The notes below the pieces were generated by a model that saw only the letters and a program-made list of their open reading frames with translations, was not told where the DNA came from and searched no databases. DNA of 42,795 nt from SIG455 sp045589495 (GTDB taxonomy: Bacteria; Bacillota; Clostridia; UMGS1810). A program made the position numbers and the translations under genes. Location of the stretch: NCBI GenBank assembly GCA_045589495.1, contig JAZNPF010000044.1, positions 1 through 42,795 of the forward strand, read 5' to 3'. Each line of letters starts with the position of its first letter. Position 1 is the first letter of the stretch. This document shows positions 8,238-18,142 of the stretch, piece after piece.

Positions 8238-9521
8238 TTATTTGTTTGCAATGTTTCTAACGGCATTGCGATAAACCGCATCAGCAATTTGCATGTATCC
8301 ATCAAACGAAGGATGTACACCATTAATTCCAATGTTTTCTTCTTGTTTACTTCGTGTATTAACAGGCTTTTTAGAACTTTGCATATTATAATCAGAATCA
8401 AACTGACCGGAAATATTGATAAATTCCACAAAATCCATATACTCTTTTTCTTGCGTTATGCTCTCATACGCACGGTTTAACTCCATAACATATTTTGTTA
8501 ATCCGTAATCATCACAATATGGAAGTTGAGCTCCATAACTTGCTCCTGTTCCGCCGTTTACAGACGGCACCTGCAAACCCAGTATGCGAACCCACGCATC
8601 AGGATAATCAAGATGAATAGCATCTATCATTTCTTTTGCTTTATAAGCCAGACCCCTGCAATGCTCGGGCAAATCCAGCCCTTCTTTAAGGCAGTTCCAT
8701 CCCAAAAGAATATAAACGCCATCGACACCTTCAAACCCGTTTTTTTCGCAATACCAAGAAAAATCAATAGCGTTGTTTTCTTTGTTTAAAAATGGACTTG
8801 GTTTTTCTGTAGCAATATCAGTAAATATGATGTCATCCTGATGTGAAGCATTTTTTATATGTATGAACTTACCATTTGTATTATTTATAGGATGCTCATG
8901 CTTATAAGGCATAAATTTTATGCTGTCATTGCAAACAGTTTCCATTATCCAAAGATTTTGATTATCATCCTGCCAAACAGAATGTTGGTCTTCATCCGTT
9001 TTATTATGATTTTCCACAGTTATCCATATACCTTTCATCGTTGTGGTTAGATATGAATCCCACTTCCAACCGCCATATCCTTCAAACAAAGTTCCATCCA
9101 CATTGCACGTACCTATAAATTGGATATTAGATAATCCGTTTCCACTTGGCATTCCCTCGTTTTCAGTCAATCTTCTTTTAAGTTCGCCGACCCATTGACC
9201 TTTAGCCGTGAGGGAATCCCCTATACATAATATACTTATATGTTTTTTTGGTTCTGTAGGTTTTACCACTGACAAGACTGTTTCTCCACTGCCAAGAAGT
9301 TTTTTATCAGCATTATACACAGATACCGTCAGATTATATTCGCCTTCTTCATCAGGAGTAAATTCAAAATAGCGAGGATAATTGTTGCCTTTTTCACAAA
9401 CGGCGACAATGTCATAGCAAAAAGGATTAGGTGCTTCAATTATTCCGCGATAGAATAACTGAAAGGTATCTCCCACTACCAAATCAAACTTTTTTGGTAA
9501 AACGACCTTGATTTTATGCAT
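8238..9521 (-). CDS. SGNH/GDSL hydrolase with N-terminal beta domain (long form)
   Basis: A 427-residue protein. Residues about 1-90 form a beta-rich, Ig-like domain, and the SGNH domain follows: CIGDSLTAKG with nucleophile Ser103, a block III-like GWNCLKEG, and GVHPSFDGY with His403 near the end. The residue three before the histidine is Asn400, not the usual Asp, so the catalytic acid is altered and the enzyme may use a dyad. No signal peptide is present, so it acts in the cytoplasm. The family includes acetyl-xylan, rhamnogalacturonan and other carbohydrate esterases. The GGAG site is unusually far (13 nt) from the ATG. Its placement beside the GH20-like gene suggests deacylation of imported oligosaccharides. 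Confidence 0.83.
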   Translation of the reverse strand: MHKIKVVLPKKFDLVVGDTFQLFYRGIIEAPNPFCYDIVAVCEKGNNYPRYFEFTPDEEGEYNLTVSVYNADKKLLGSGETVLSVVKPTEPKKHISILCIGDSLTAKGQWVGELKRRLTENEGMPSGNGLSNIQFIGTCNVDGTLFEGYGGWKWDSYLTTTMKGIWITVENHNKTDEDQHSVWQDDNQNLWIMETVCNDSIKFMPYKHEHPINNTNGKFIHIKNASHQDDIIFTDIATEKPSPFLNKENNAIDFSWYCEKNGFEGVDGVYILLGWNCLKEGLDLPEHCRGLAYKAKEMIDAIHLDYPDAWVRILGLQVPSVNGGTGASYGAQLPYCDDYGLTKYVMELNRAYESITQEKEYMDFVEFINISGQFDSDYNMQSSKKPVNTRSKQEENIGINGVHPSFDGYMQIADAVYRNAVRNIANK

Positions 9522-9598
9522 TTACTTAAATCAACTCCGCATTTTCAAAAATTTGTATCATTTGATTATTGAAAATATTTTTCTAATACATTTTCCAT

Positions 9599-11575
9599 TT
9601 AATTGTTAATTGTAATATCTTTTATAATTACATCATTTGCATATTCATCAAATATTTCCGGAACAACTTCTTTCACAGGCTTTTTCGTGGGAATTACAAA
9701 TTTATAGTACATATTATCTGAATCTAAAACAAAATCACACGTATATGTTGGCTCAACCATATACTTCACACCCGGATTTGTGCCATCAATAGACTCCGGA
9801 GAACTATCCATATCACCATTGTATCCAATATTAATTCCCCATAATACAGATACTTTTTCAAATGTACCATCCTCATAATAAACATTATAATAACCTAATC
9901 TATCGCTTTCTTCATTAATACAATTGCCATCAACAAAAGGCGGATGAGGTTTTATAACACTTGTTCCATGAATGATTTCTATATGTGAATTTCTTAAGGT
10001 GTGTCGATTTCCATACAAATATAAATCATGTGCTGACTTTATCAAATTATCCATTACAGATGTTTCATCAAAATCTCTGTTCCACGTCATTAAAGCACCA
10101 TACGCTATGCTTATATGTATTGAATTTCTTTGCATATGCTTTTGTTCAAGCATACTCCAGTTGGAAATACAAAAACCTTTTACACCTTTTTCCCATCTTT
10201 TAAGCCAGTTTTTGCTGTTTTTCATACTACCGAAATCAAAATTGCCAAAAACACTCCACATATCGCGTTTATTGAATTCGTCATCAGTATATTCACTTGT
10301 TGTACATAGCATAGAATGAAGCCAGTTCATAGTTTTTAAATCCTTAGGCACCAAATCAATAGCGTGGTATGTTGCCGGTGATTTAATCAGCGTTCCGCCT
10401 GTACCGTTAATAGCATTTATAGAGTAATCTTCATCATGAACATAATATTCCTTGCCTTTTATGACAATTTTCTCGTCTGTAGGTTTATGATACGAAATGC
10501 AGCCTCCCCCATGATGAATAGAACCATCCTCATACTTGGTGCTCACGAGTTTATCGTTCCACACCATAGTTTCTACGTTTCGTTCCTTTAAGAACTCATA
10601 TATTTTCCACACATCATCAGCAAAAATATGGGCAGGGTCTTTACCTTTACATTTATCACAAACACCGATTTGATACCATTCGTCATGAGCAATATGAACA
10701 ATTGGCGGATTAAAAACCTCCAGAATTTCATCGAGCACATCAAAAAGCAATTCATAACTTGCAGGATTTGATGGACAATATGTATCAGGCAACGGGTCAT
10801 CTTTATTTTCAGCCAGTTCAGGATGACGTGTCAGCAGATAATCGCAATGGGAAAGCGAGGGCACTTCGGGAATTACCGTTATACCGCGCTTATTACAATA
10901 TTGAACAAGATCTTTTATCTGCTCTTGCGACAGATAACTTTTGCCGCCATTTTCCCAATGAATGGAATTTTTTTCCCACGGCATAGAACATTGAATCTTA
11001 TGAGCCTTACCTGAATACTCGCCGCAAAATTCAGCATACTCAACCCACCCTTCATTGATTTCAGGATGTTTTTTATACTCCATCGCTCCGCCGACTTCCA
11101 TATAGAGAGTGTTATAACCATAGTACATACACATATCAACAAATTCTTTGAAATATTCTATATTTTCTTTAGCAGGAACGTATACCTTTACACCGCGTTG
11201 TTCACAAGCAGGAATGTTGCAGATAATGCCTTCGCAAATACCATTATCATAATGACTATGAATAGCGCAGGCAGCATATAAAAACGCATTCTCGGTATTG
11301 GCATATACACAAATTCTGCCATTTCCCACATTTACTATATATGCGTCGTTATTTGTAAGGTCTGCATCTGCAAACTGTTCCTTTACTTTTACGGATATAT
11401 CATCATTTATTTTGCCGAATGTTATTTCTGTAATGACGTTGTCTGATACATCGGTTTTTGGAATATCGTTTATTATATCAATAATTACGGAATTATCATT
11501 TTTAATTCTTGTCAGATCGCTGATATAAAGTTTTTTCCCGTTCAAACAGCAATATGTGTCTGTAACTTTTTTCAT
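9599..11575 (-). CDS. GH20-like beta-N-acetylhexosaminidase, cytoplasmic
   Basis: A 658-residue protein when started at the ATG at 11575 (GAGGTG 6 nt before; a GTG at 11584 overlaps that site and is rejected). Residues about 1-125 resemble the alpha/beta zincin-like N-terminal domain of GH20 enzymes, and 126-500 a TIM barrel. PEVPSLSHCDYLL matches the GH20 'PEIDMPGH' strand, and VHIAHDEWYQIG carries the Asp298-Glu299 acid pair where classical enzymes have GGDE. A CDKCKG zinc-knuckle-like pair follows at 306-309. GH20 enzymes remove terminal GlcNAc, GalNAc or 6-sulfo variants with substrate-assisted catalysis. With no signal peptide it would act on imported oligosaccharides. The GG to AH change beside the acid pair marks a divergent branch, so specificity is unsure. 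Confidence 0.82.
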   Translation of the reverse strand: MKKVTDTYCCLNGKKLYISDLTRIKNDNSVIIDIINDIPKTDVSDNVITEITFGKINDDISVKVKEQFADADLTNNDAYIVNVGNGRICVYANTENAFLYAACAIHSHYDNGICEGIICNIPACEQRGVKVYVPAKENIEYFKEFVDMCMYYGYNTLYMEVGGAMEYKKHPEINEGWVEYAEFCGEYSGKAHKIQCSMPWEKNSIHWENGGKSYLSQEQIKDLVQYCNKRGITVIPEVPSLSHCDYLLTRHPELAENKDDPLPDTYCPSNPASYELLFDVLDEILEVFNPPIVHIAHDEWYQIGVCDKCKGKDPAHIFADDVWKIYEFLKERNVETMVWNDKLVSTKYEDGSIHHGGGCISYHKPTDEKIVIKGKEYYVHDEDYSINAINGTGGTLIKSPATYHAIDLVPKDLKTMNWLHSMLCTTSEYTDDEFNKRDMWSVFGNFDFGSMKNSKNWLKRWEKGVKGFCISNWSMLEQKHMQRNSIHISIAYGALMTWNRDFDETSVMDNLIKSAHDLYLYGNRHTLRNSHIEIIHGTSVIKPHPPFVDGNCINEESDRLGYYNVYYEDGTFEKVSVLWGINIGYNGDMDSSPESIDGTNPGVKYMVEPTYTCDFVLDSDNMYYKFVIPTKKPVKEVVPEIFDEYANDVIIKDITINN

Positions 11576-11598
11576 ATGGCTCACCTCAAAAAATATTT

Positions 11599-14343
11599 TT
11601 ACTGAATTTCTAATTTGTCAACAGGCGAAAAATCACTTTGTCCCTTTACATAAAACACAATCACTTTTCTATTAGCAGACATTGAGTCTGGTGTTTTCAA
11701 AGTAATGGGGTCTATGCTATTGCCGCTAACGGCAACACTGTTTATAGAACGCAATTTGCCATCGATATACAATGCCGCATAAATATAACCTGTGCTCTGA
11801 GCAATATCATCATTGTGTAAGTCAATATCGACAGTAAATTCGGAGTTATTGGCTAAACTGTTAAGCGCAGTTGATAAATTTACCTCATCTATATATAATT
11901 GCTTGTTTTTTGTTGTGAAGGAATAAGATTTTACATCTGTATATCCAGTGCCAACTTTACTGCACACATCTTTTGATAATGAAACTGTATATTCACTATC
12001 AGGTATCAGGTCATACTCGGGTTTTATATATACAGTATTTTTTTCTTCATCAAAAGATACTGTTTTAGCAATATTAGAGCCATTAAATGATTTAAGAGTG
12101 ATTGTATCATCACTGATGGATTTGGCATTAATTGCTTGGTCAAACTCTAATGCAATGCGTGAATCCGAATAATCAAATGCATTTAACTTATTACCGCTTT
12201 CATCTACAGATATAATAGTTGCATTGTACGAGGGAGCATATCCCGTCATTACGACATTATCCACATACATTAAACCTGTGCAACTGCCACCATTTCTGAA
12301 GTCCAATCCAACCATTTTAAATCCAAGATCAGCAGTAAATGTTTGTGAACCGGCATATTTGCCGTCGATATACAAGCAAACTATACCAACACCGTTATCA
12401 GTATATTGTCTGGGGATAATTCTCTGCTTGAAATTATACCATTTTCCTGCGGTGTATGTATAAGCATCGTTTCCGGCAACTACTCCGTTACTGGTGAACC
12501 ACTGAGGATATCCGCTGTAAAAAGATTTATTCAAATCTTGCAGTTCAAGTCCAAGTTGCATTTTAGCATCGGTAAAATAGAAATCACATTCGACTTCAAA
12601 GATCCAATCCTTGCTAATGCCAGTATGATTGAAGCGATTAAGGCATCTTTCCTGTCCTTCACTATTTGTAAATTCATATTTAAATACCGATGAATCAAAA
12701 GTCGCTCTGTCTATTTCGCCACCATGCGGCGTTGAAAACACTTTTGTGTCACCTTCATAATCCTCACTCACATACATAAGACTGGTTATTGTTTTATAAA
12801 CAGTAAGAGTTCTGGTTATAACTGTTGTTTCTCCATCTGTTCCCGTAACCTCTAATTTTAGGTCAAATTCGTCAACGGTTTTACCTGCAAAATCAAGTAC
12901 AGATAAATCCACCTGACCGGTATATTCACCACCAATTGTATTTTCAGAAGAAATTTCTTTGATTACAGTATCATCCAGTTTAATAACTGCCTCACGGTAA
13001 AGAGTAGGAATAATATAATCAAAAGTAACAGTGTCACTGGTGATATAATATCCAGCTACATCTTCTAATGATGCATTCTCGTAATTGTAATACACATTAA
13101 TGTAATATGTTATGTTGCTATCTTCAGCATCATCAAAAGCCACTGTAAGAGTAACAGGAATATCATCACCCACACAATCATAATCATCGAGATTTATGAT
13201 TGAACTATAATTTCCACCCTCAAGTTCAGCAGAATTATATTCATCAACAATTTCACCGTTGATTGTAAGTTTTGCAGTTTTATAAGTATGCGGAATTATA
13301 TAGTCTAGTTCAATTGTTTCGTAATGCGCATAATCACCTGAAATCTCTTCCATTGAAGCTTCAGTAATCAAATCAAGTATATTTACATACACAGTTTTTG
13401 TCTGCGAAGAACTGTCGGGATAGTTCACAGTCAAAACAAGCGGAACATTATTGCCCGTATTAAACTGCACAAAATCTATGGTTGTTTTATAAGAACCTGC
13501 CACATCTCCGTTGTCAGCAGAAAATGATGCCAACGGATCTCCATCCAATGTAAGAGCAGCAGTTGAAAAACCATCAGGTATAAAATAATTTACATCCTTA
13601 GATTTTGTATAAAGATAATTGCCGTTGATATCTTCCAACTGTGCTTCATTAAATGTTTCATTAACATTAAGATTGGAAATAGTTGCTTTCAAACCATTTG
13701 TCGCCGAATCCTTGACTGAATCCGGACCAAAAGCCAATCTCTGATAGGGGGTAAAAGAAATGTCTCTTTTAGCACCGGCAGCAGGAACAGCAGTTTTTGT
13801 ATTAGTAAAGTTCTGTTCGCCATCTATGTAAGTGGTTACGGTAGTTCCATTCTCGCCGTAAATAATTATATACTTAACGTTGTGTGTTCCAAGCGTTGAT
13901 GATGCCATATGTATTAAAGGATCCAAATGTTCACCGCCCAATAACCACGTCAGTTCGCCGCTGGCATTACGAGTTTTCATGCCCAGTCCGAGTCCCCATT
14001 GGTCATCTCCGCCGATTGTTCCGCTGAAAGTGATATCATAAGTAACTTCTACATAATCAAGGTTTTTGTGAACAGCACTGCTTTTATTAGATGTTAAGTT
14101 AGTACCGCCCGAAGCGTTCCCAGACTTATTCATATTGGCATTAAATACAGTAGTTGTTCCTTCAACCGTAGCAGGGAAGTCGCTACTGCCTCCGTCAAGC
14201 ACCATATTTTCAATTATGGTGCTTGGAGAATACTTATCACTTGCAACGGTCTCAAATATGTAAGTGTCTATAGCAAATGCAGGAACTGTACACATTGACA
14301 GAACAAGCATTGATGCTATGAATAATGATAAAATTTTTCTCAT
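11599..14343 (-). CDS. Secreted multi-domain protein: LamG-like domains, three tandem repeats, SbsA-type Ig-like domain
   Basis: A 914-residue exported protein. The signal peptide is residues 1-24 (PAFA cleavage). Residues about 30-230 form a concanavalin-like beta domain. Three tandem repeats of about 95 residues follow (232-327, 328-422, 423-518); each opens with an (A/S)xLE/MEE(I/V)xGxY motif and carries a YxIP(x)xYxxA core. A second LamG-like sandwich (about 525-700), an SbsA/Big_5-type Ig-like domain (about 705-790, ending YSFTTKN) and a C-terminal beta domain follow. No catalytic motif is recognised, so glycan binding or presentation is the likely role. It is paralogous to the 722-residue protein at 27907, which has only one copy of the repeat; the DNA for the first domain is over 90% identical by eye over about 77 bp. 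Confidence 0.78.
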   Translation of the reverse strand: MRKILSLFIASMLVLSMCTVPAFAIDTYIFETVASDKYSPSTIIENMVLDGGSSDFPATVEGTTTVFNANMNKSGNASGGTNLTSNKSSAVHKNLDYVEVTYDITFSGTIGGDDQWGLGLGMKTRNASGELTWLLGGEHLDPLIHMASSTLGTHNVKYIIIYGENGTTVTTYIDGEQNFTNTKTAVPAAGAKRDISFTPYQRLAFGPDSVKDSATNGLKATISNLNVNETFNEAQLEDINGNYLYTKSKDVNYFIPDGFSTAALTLDGDPLASFSADNGDVAGSYKTTIDFVQFNTGNNVPLVLTVNYPDSSSQTKTVYVNILDLITEASMEEISGDYAHYETIELDYIIPHTYKTAKLTINGEIVDEYNSAELEGGNYSSIINLDDYDCVGDDIPVTLTVAFDDAEDSNITYYINVYYNYENASLEDVAGYYITSDTVTFDYIIPTLYREAVIKLDDTVIKEISSENTIGGEYTGQVDLSVLDFAGKTVDEFDLKLEVTGTDGETTVITRTLTVYKTITSLMYVSEDYEGDTKVFSTPHGGEIDRATFDSSVFKYEFTNSEGQERCLNRFNHTGISKDWIFEVECDFYFTDAKMQLGLELQDLNKSFYSGYPQWFTSNGVVAGNDAYTYTAGKWYNFKQRIIPRQYTDNGVGIVCLYIDGKYAGSQTFTADLGFKMVGLDFRNGGSCTGLMYVDNVVMTGYAPSYNATIISVDESGNKLNAFDYSDSRIALEFDQAINAKSISDDTITLKSFNGSNIAKTVSFDEEKNTVYIKPEYDLIPDSEYTVSLSKDVCSKVGTGYTDVKSYSFTTKNKQLYIDEVNLSTALNSLANNSEFTVDIDLHNDDIAQSTGYIYAALYIDGKLRSINSVAVSGNSIDPITLKTPDSMSANRKVIVFYVKGQSDFSPVDKLEIQ

Positions 14344-14413
14344 AAATTCAACTCCGTTCTTTCACTGTTTTCAAAAGTTTTCCATATCAGATTTCAAATT
14401 GATTTATCGTTAT

Positions 14414-17400
14414 TTAGTCTTTAAGAACTAACATCTCATAAATTGAATTGAACATAACGCCGTTATCATTACCGTGACACACCACTTTCACAAACCTTGC
14501 TCTTTCGTTGATTCTGAAAGTCTGTAAGCCTTCTGTTTTTCCGTTTGAAGTTCCGTCAAATACGGTCGTATAGTTTTCTCCGTCTTCGGAAATCTGAATT
14601 TCAAAAATTGCTTTTCTCGTACTACCCCTGAAAAATGCAAGCATGACTTTAGATATATCATATACCTCGCCCAAATCATATTCAGCCCATGCATTCTCAC
14701 CTACAGAGCAGAAATACGTTTCAAGATTTCGGTCGCAAATCAAATCAATGGAGTTGTCGGCGTCGTGTATACTGCTTTGGAAATCTACGGGGTTTACTAC
14801 TTTAGTCATATCTACGCCTTCTATAGGAGTTTTAGAAACCGTTTTGAATAATTGCACCTTCGCAAAATCATCATATTTAACATCTTTAATGCTCAGGAAC
14901 TTAGTGAAATCAGCGATATTGGCATATATTTCACCGCTAATCATTTTTGGCGCATTCTCAATAGTGATTTCTTCGCCGTTCAAAATACAAACATTGGAAT
15001 CTACAGTAAGAACCAAAGTGTCTGTATCATTGCCCAATTCAACACTATGATCGTCAGAACTTAAAATCTTGACATCAAATTGAGTAAAGATTCCGTCTAC
15101 AGCAACATAAGGTACACCGTCAACAAGTTTTGTCGGCTTCGGCAGATACATATGGTTATTATCTTGGCGGATAATAAAATCACCGAAATCTTCAGGTTCA
15201 TCTGAAGCATACCTATATTCATCAGTAAGTTTGCTGTTGGAAGATGCAGGCGAAATTGTATACCTGCCGGGCATAGCACCAAAAGCAAGGCAGTTCTCAC
15301 CTGATTTTGATTCGACGTATTTTTCAATACCGTTTCCGCTTACTTTCCATATGCCTTCTTTAATATCTGTAAGCAGAACTGAAACTTCATTATATCCGTT
15401 ATCTCTTACACTGACAGTAAAACTATCTTCCAAATTTGTGCGTGTATTTGAAAATGTTACCATATTATCCATAACAGTTACACCAGAATATACAGAACCA
15501 TACTCACGGTACATAGGAAGTTCGGGAAGGTCACGGTCGGCGTCGCAAACGTACATAGCATTTAAGAATTTATCTTCTTGAGAAGCAACGGTCGGAGAAA
15601 TTTCTACTCGCCATGCGCCCATATCTGCCTGAACATTTGCACCTACAGATTCAGGATAGTTGGTACCGTTTAACATGAATTCTTTTCCTTCGCCACCGAT
15701 TTTTTCTATCTGCGTTTTTCCTGCTGCGGGAATAAGAGTTTTGTTAACAAGTTTGCCATTTTGTCCGTCATCTGTTCTTATAATTGTGGTTGTATTGGTT
15801 TCAAGATTTACTTCAGGCTCTAATTCTGAGTGAAGCAGCCATCTCTTTTTGAAACTTGCCTCTGCAGATTTCAAATTATCATAAACGATAAATGCAGCGG
15901 GGTAGTCTTCATTTTTTAAATTAATAAATACGGCGCTTCTTTCGTATTCTTCAACTTTTTCGCTATATGCAGAACCAATTTCTGCAGAAATGTATGAGAA
16001 TTTGGGAGCCAATGTTGTCGGACCTGCATATTTTGCTTTAACCTCTGATGTTATAGCCTCGCCGGAAGCAATTTTTTCCATTACAGTTTCATATTTATCT
16101 GTTTTATTACCAAAATTATAAACTTCTCTCTGACCGCCATCGGCTGCATATTTCCCCTGATACAAAGGTTCATTGGGGTCGTCTATAAGCATAACATTAT
16201 GCGCAATAGAACGTGATTGATAGTTATAATAATGGGGTGTCCAAACATATAAACCGCTGTCTAATGCAAGCATTCCTTTATAATACAACTGGAATGCGCC
16301 TATATCTCTGTGCTGATGGTCGCCGACTGCAAGTTCACGCATATTAACGGTAACCATAGCGGTAGGAGCATTTAAGCCGTCCTGCCAACTTGTACGTGCC
16401 GTCATAGTAGTAAGCGGATAGTCTGTAAAGCGTGTCAGTGGCAAATCTGTAACATGTGCAATATCTTTATTATTTATATCCTGACCTATAAACATAACAA
16501 ACTCTTGCAAACTAAAGTCATATCCTGAACGCTCCAAATCAAGAATTCCCTGATTAAGCAGGTACGGGTCTTTATAATATGAACCGACATACAGGAAATG
16601 CTTTTTCTGATTAACCGCACGGGTATTTGCTACATAAGTATTCCAATGCCAGTCATCACCGTCTTTAAACCATAATCCACCCGGGAGTCTGTCGTATATC
16701 CATTTATAATAAAGGTTTAAAAATCCATCGGTAACAATTCCATCATTATTTCCTAAAACAGAGAATATTTTATCTACATATTCTATACCGTTTGTACGTC
16801 CGTTTGTATAAGCACTACCCGATGTATGGTAGTTTGACTGCAACTGGAAATGCTGGAACGGAAGTATTTCTTCAAAGATGATTGTAGCAGCAATATTAAA
16901 CCATTCGGGGAATTCATCATACAACGCAACTGCCGGGCAAAGTTGATCTCTGTAAATCAACTGCTCTGTCGGCTGAGAAATCAAAAATCCACGTCTTGTA
17001 GGCGGGTAACCGATATGGGATGCCTCTGAATTTGCAATTTCAGGTAATTTTTCTACAAAAAACTGTTTATCATCTTCGGTAAGTTGGTCATAGCACCAGT
17101 CATATACACAAGCAGTAGTTGTTAAAACACCGCCAACCTGCTGAGTACTAACGGTTGAATCCTCCATATTAAATGTGACAGTTGTTATGAAATCTCTAAG
17201 TTGCTTGATGGTATCTTTTGCAACAGATGCATCTTTCTCGCCAAGTGCATATAAAAATGCTTTACTTACAAAAGCGTTAATATAATTGCTGTAAGAAGAA
17301 TATTTTGTATTTGATTCAGGAAGTTTGCCTATTATTTCTATGTTGGCATCCTTTTGTATATTTTCATATGTTCTGCTGAATGCAGGCGTTTTAAGTTGTT

Positions 17401-18121
17401 CTTTAATAGCAGGAATATGCTCCGCTTTAAAGTAAAGTCTGGGGTGTTCTCCCACTTTCGGGAATATTGGTATAACATCAAGATTAGTACTTACCTCTGT
17501 ATTTTCTTCTACTTGATTAAACGGAGAAGCATCAGCGCCTTCAGGCGTAAAATTCGCATTTGAAGTAACAATCATCTTATCGTATATAGTAGTGTTTTGA
17601 TTGTATTTAATGCTAACTTTATTAACACCAGGAAGCATTTTCTGCGAAGCAATCTTATGCCATACATATTTACCGTCCGCTTCCGGATAATCCATCTGAA
17701 ATCTCGTGAAATTACCTGTGTCAGCAGCGTCCACAAAACATGCGTGATAAGTGGCAGCTCCGGGAGCTCTGGTCCTTATCCATATGCTATATGTAGCCTC
17801 ATCTAAAACAATCATTTTTGCTGTAATACACGGTCCTACAAGCAAGGCATCGGCGCTTTGCTGCCATGCACTACCAATAGGTTGTAAGCCTTTTCTTCCT
17901 GATGCGTCGGTGTCGTCTACCTGCGCCATACAGTCATCATAGGACATATCTTCAAATTCAAGAACTACCGAACCGTTTTTCATAATGATATTTTCACTTA
18001 TAGGAAGTGATAATTCAGGGTTTTCAATTTTTTCTTCAAATATTATCGGTCTGGCCGCATAAGCAGAAAATACCGATAAAATCATAGAAACTGCAACTAA
18101 AAATACAATAAACCGTTTCAT
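14414..18121 (-). CDS. Secreted heparinase II/III-type polysaccharide lyase with C-terminal discoidin domain
   Basis: A 1235-residue exported enzyme. Signal peptide 1-22 (AYA). Residues 50-190 form a beta-sandwich carbohydrate-binding-like domain. From HPRLYF (226) an (alpha/alpha) toroid runs to about 570, with conserved ACVYDWCYDQL and YRDQLCPAVALYDE helices. The heparinase II/III beta domain contains VGDHQHRDIGAFQLYYKG (599-616) and SIAHNVML (His641), the His-rich site of the family. Near 1010-1095 is a copper-amine-oxidase-N-like domain (YLPKPTKLVDGVPYVAVDG), and the last 120 residues form an F5/8 type C (discoidin) domain. Such lyases cleave uronic-acid glycans by beta-elimination. The paralog at 24451 lacks the discoidin domain. 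The substrate (heparinoid, hyaluronan-like, alginate-like or bacterial) cannot be told from sequence alone. Confidence 0.87.
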   Translation of the reverse strand: MKRFIVFLVAVSMILSVFSAYAARPIIFEEKIENPELSLPISENIIMKNGSVVLEFEDMSYDDCMAQVDDTDASGRKGLQPIGSAWQQSADALLVGPCITAKMIVLDEATYSIWIRTRAPGAATYHACFVDAADTGNFTRFQMDYPEADGKYVWHKIASQKMLPGVNKVSIKYNQNTTIYDKMIVTSNANFTPEGADASPFNQVEENTEVSTNLDVIPIFPKVGEHPRLYFKAEHIPAIKEQLKTPAFSRTYENIQKDANIEIIGKLPESNTKYSSYSNYINAFVSKAFLYALGEKDASVAKDTIKQLRDFITTVTFNMEDSTVSTQQVGGVLTTTACVYDWCYDQLTEDDKQFFVEKLPEIANSEASHIGYPPTRRGFLISQPTEQLIYRDQLCPAVALYDEFPEWFNIAATIIFEEILPFQHFQLQSNYHTSGSAYTNGRTNGIEYVDKIFSVLGNNDGIVTDGFLNLYYKWIYDRLPGGLWFKDGDDWHWNTYVANTRAVNQKKHFLYVGSYYKDPYLLNQGILDLERSGYDFSLQEFVMFIGQDINNKDIAHVTDLPLTRFTDYPLTTMTARTSWQDGLNAPTAMVTVNMRELAVGDHQHRDIGAFQLYYKGMLALDSGLYVWTPHYYNYQSRSIAHNVMLIDDPNEPLYQGKYAADGGQREVYNFGNKTDKYETVMEKIASGEAITSEVKAKYAGPTTLAPKFSYISAEIGSAYSEKVEEYERSAVFINLKNEDYPAAFIVYDNLKSAEASFKKRWLLHSELEPEVNLETNTTTIIRTDDGQNGKLVNKTLIPAAGKTQIEKIGGEGKEFMLNGTNYPESVGANVQADMGAWRVEISPTVASQEDKFLNAMYVCDADRDLPELPMYREYGSVYSGVTVMDNMVTFSNTRTNLEDSFTVSVRDNGYNEVSVLLTDIKEGIWKVSGNGIEKYVESKSGENCLAFGAMPGRYTISPASSNSKLTDEYRYASDEPEDFGDFIIRQDNNHMYLPKPTKLVDGVPYVAVDGIFTQFDVKILSSDDHSVELGNDTDTLVLTVDSNVCILNGEEITIENAPKMISGEIYANIADFTKFLSIKDVKYDDFAKVQLFKTVSKTPIEGVDMTKVVNPVDFQSSIHDADNSIDLICDRNLETYFCSVGENAWAEYDLGEVYDISKVMLAFFRGSTRKAIFEIQISEDGENYTTVFDGTSNGKTEGLQTFRINERARFVKVVCHGNDNGVMFNSIYEMLVLKD

Positions 18122-18142
18122 AAGATTCCTCCTTCATCTTTT

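Noticed and set aside
10588..11142. Short overlapping frames on both strands inside the GH20-like gene
   Set aside because: They are frame shadows of a long gene with a continuous GH20 signature.
14414..18121. Naming the lyases heparin lyases
   Set aside because: The heparinase II/III fold serves alginate, hyaluronan, heparin and bacterial polymers. Without a sulfatase or other marker, heparin is not supported.
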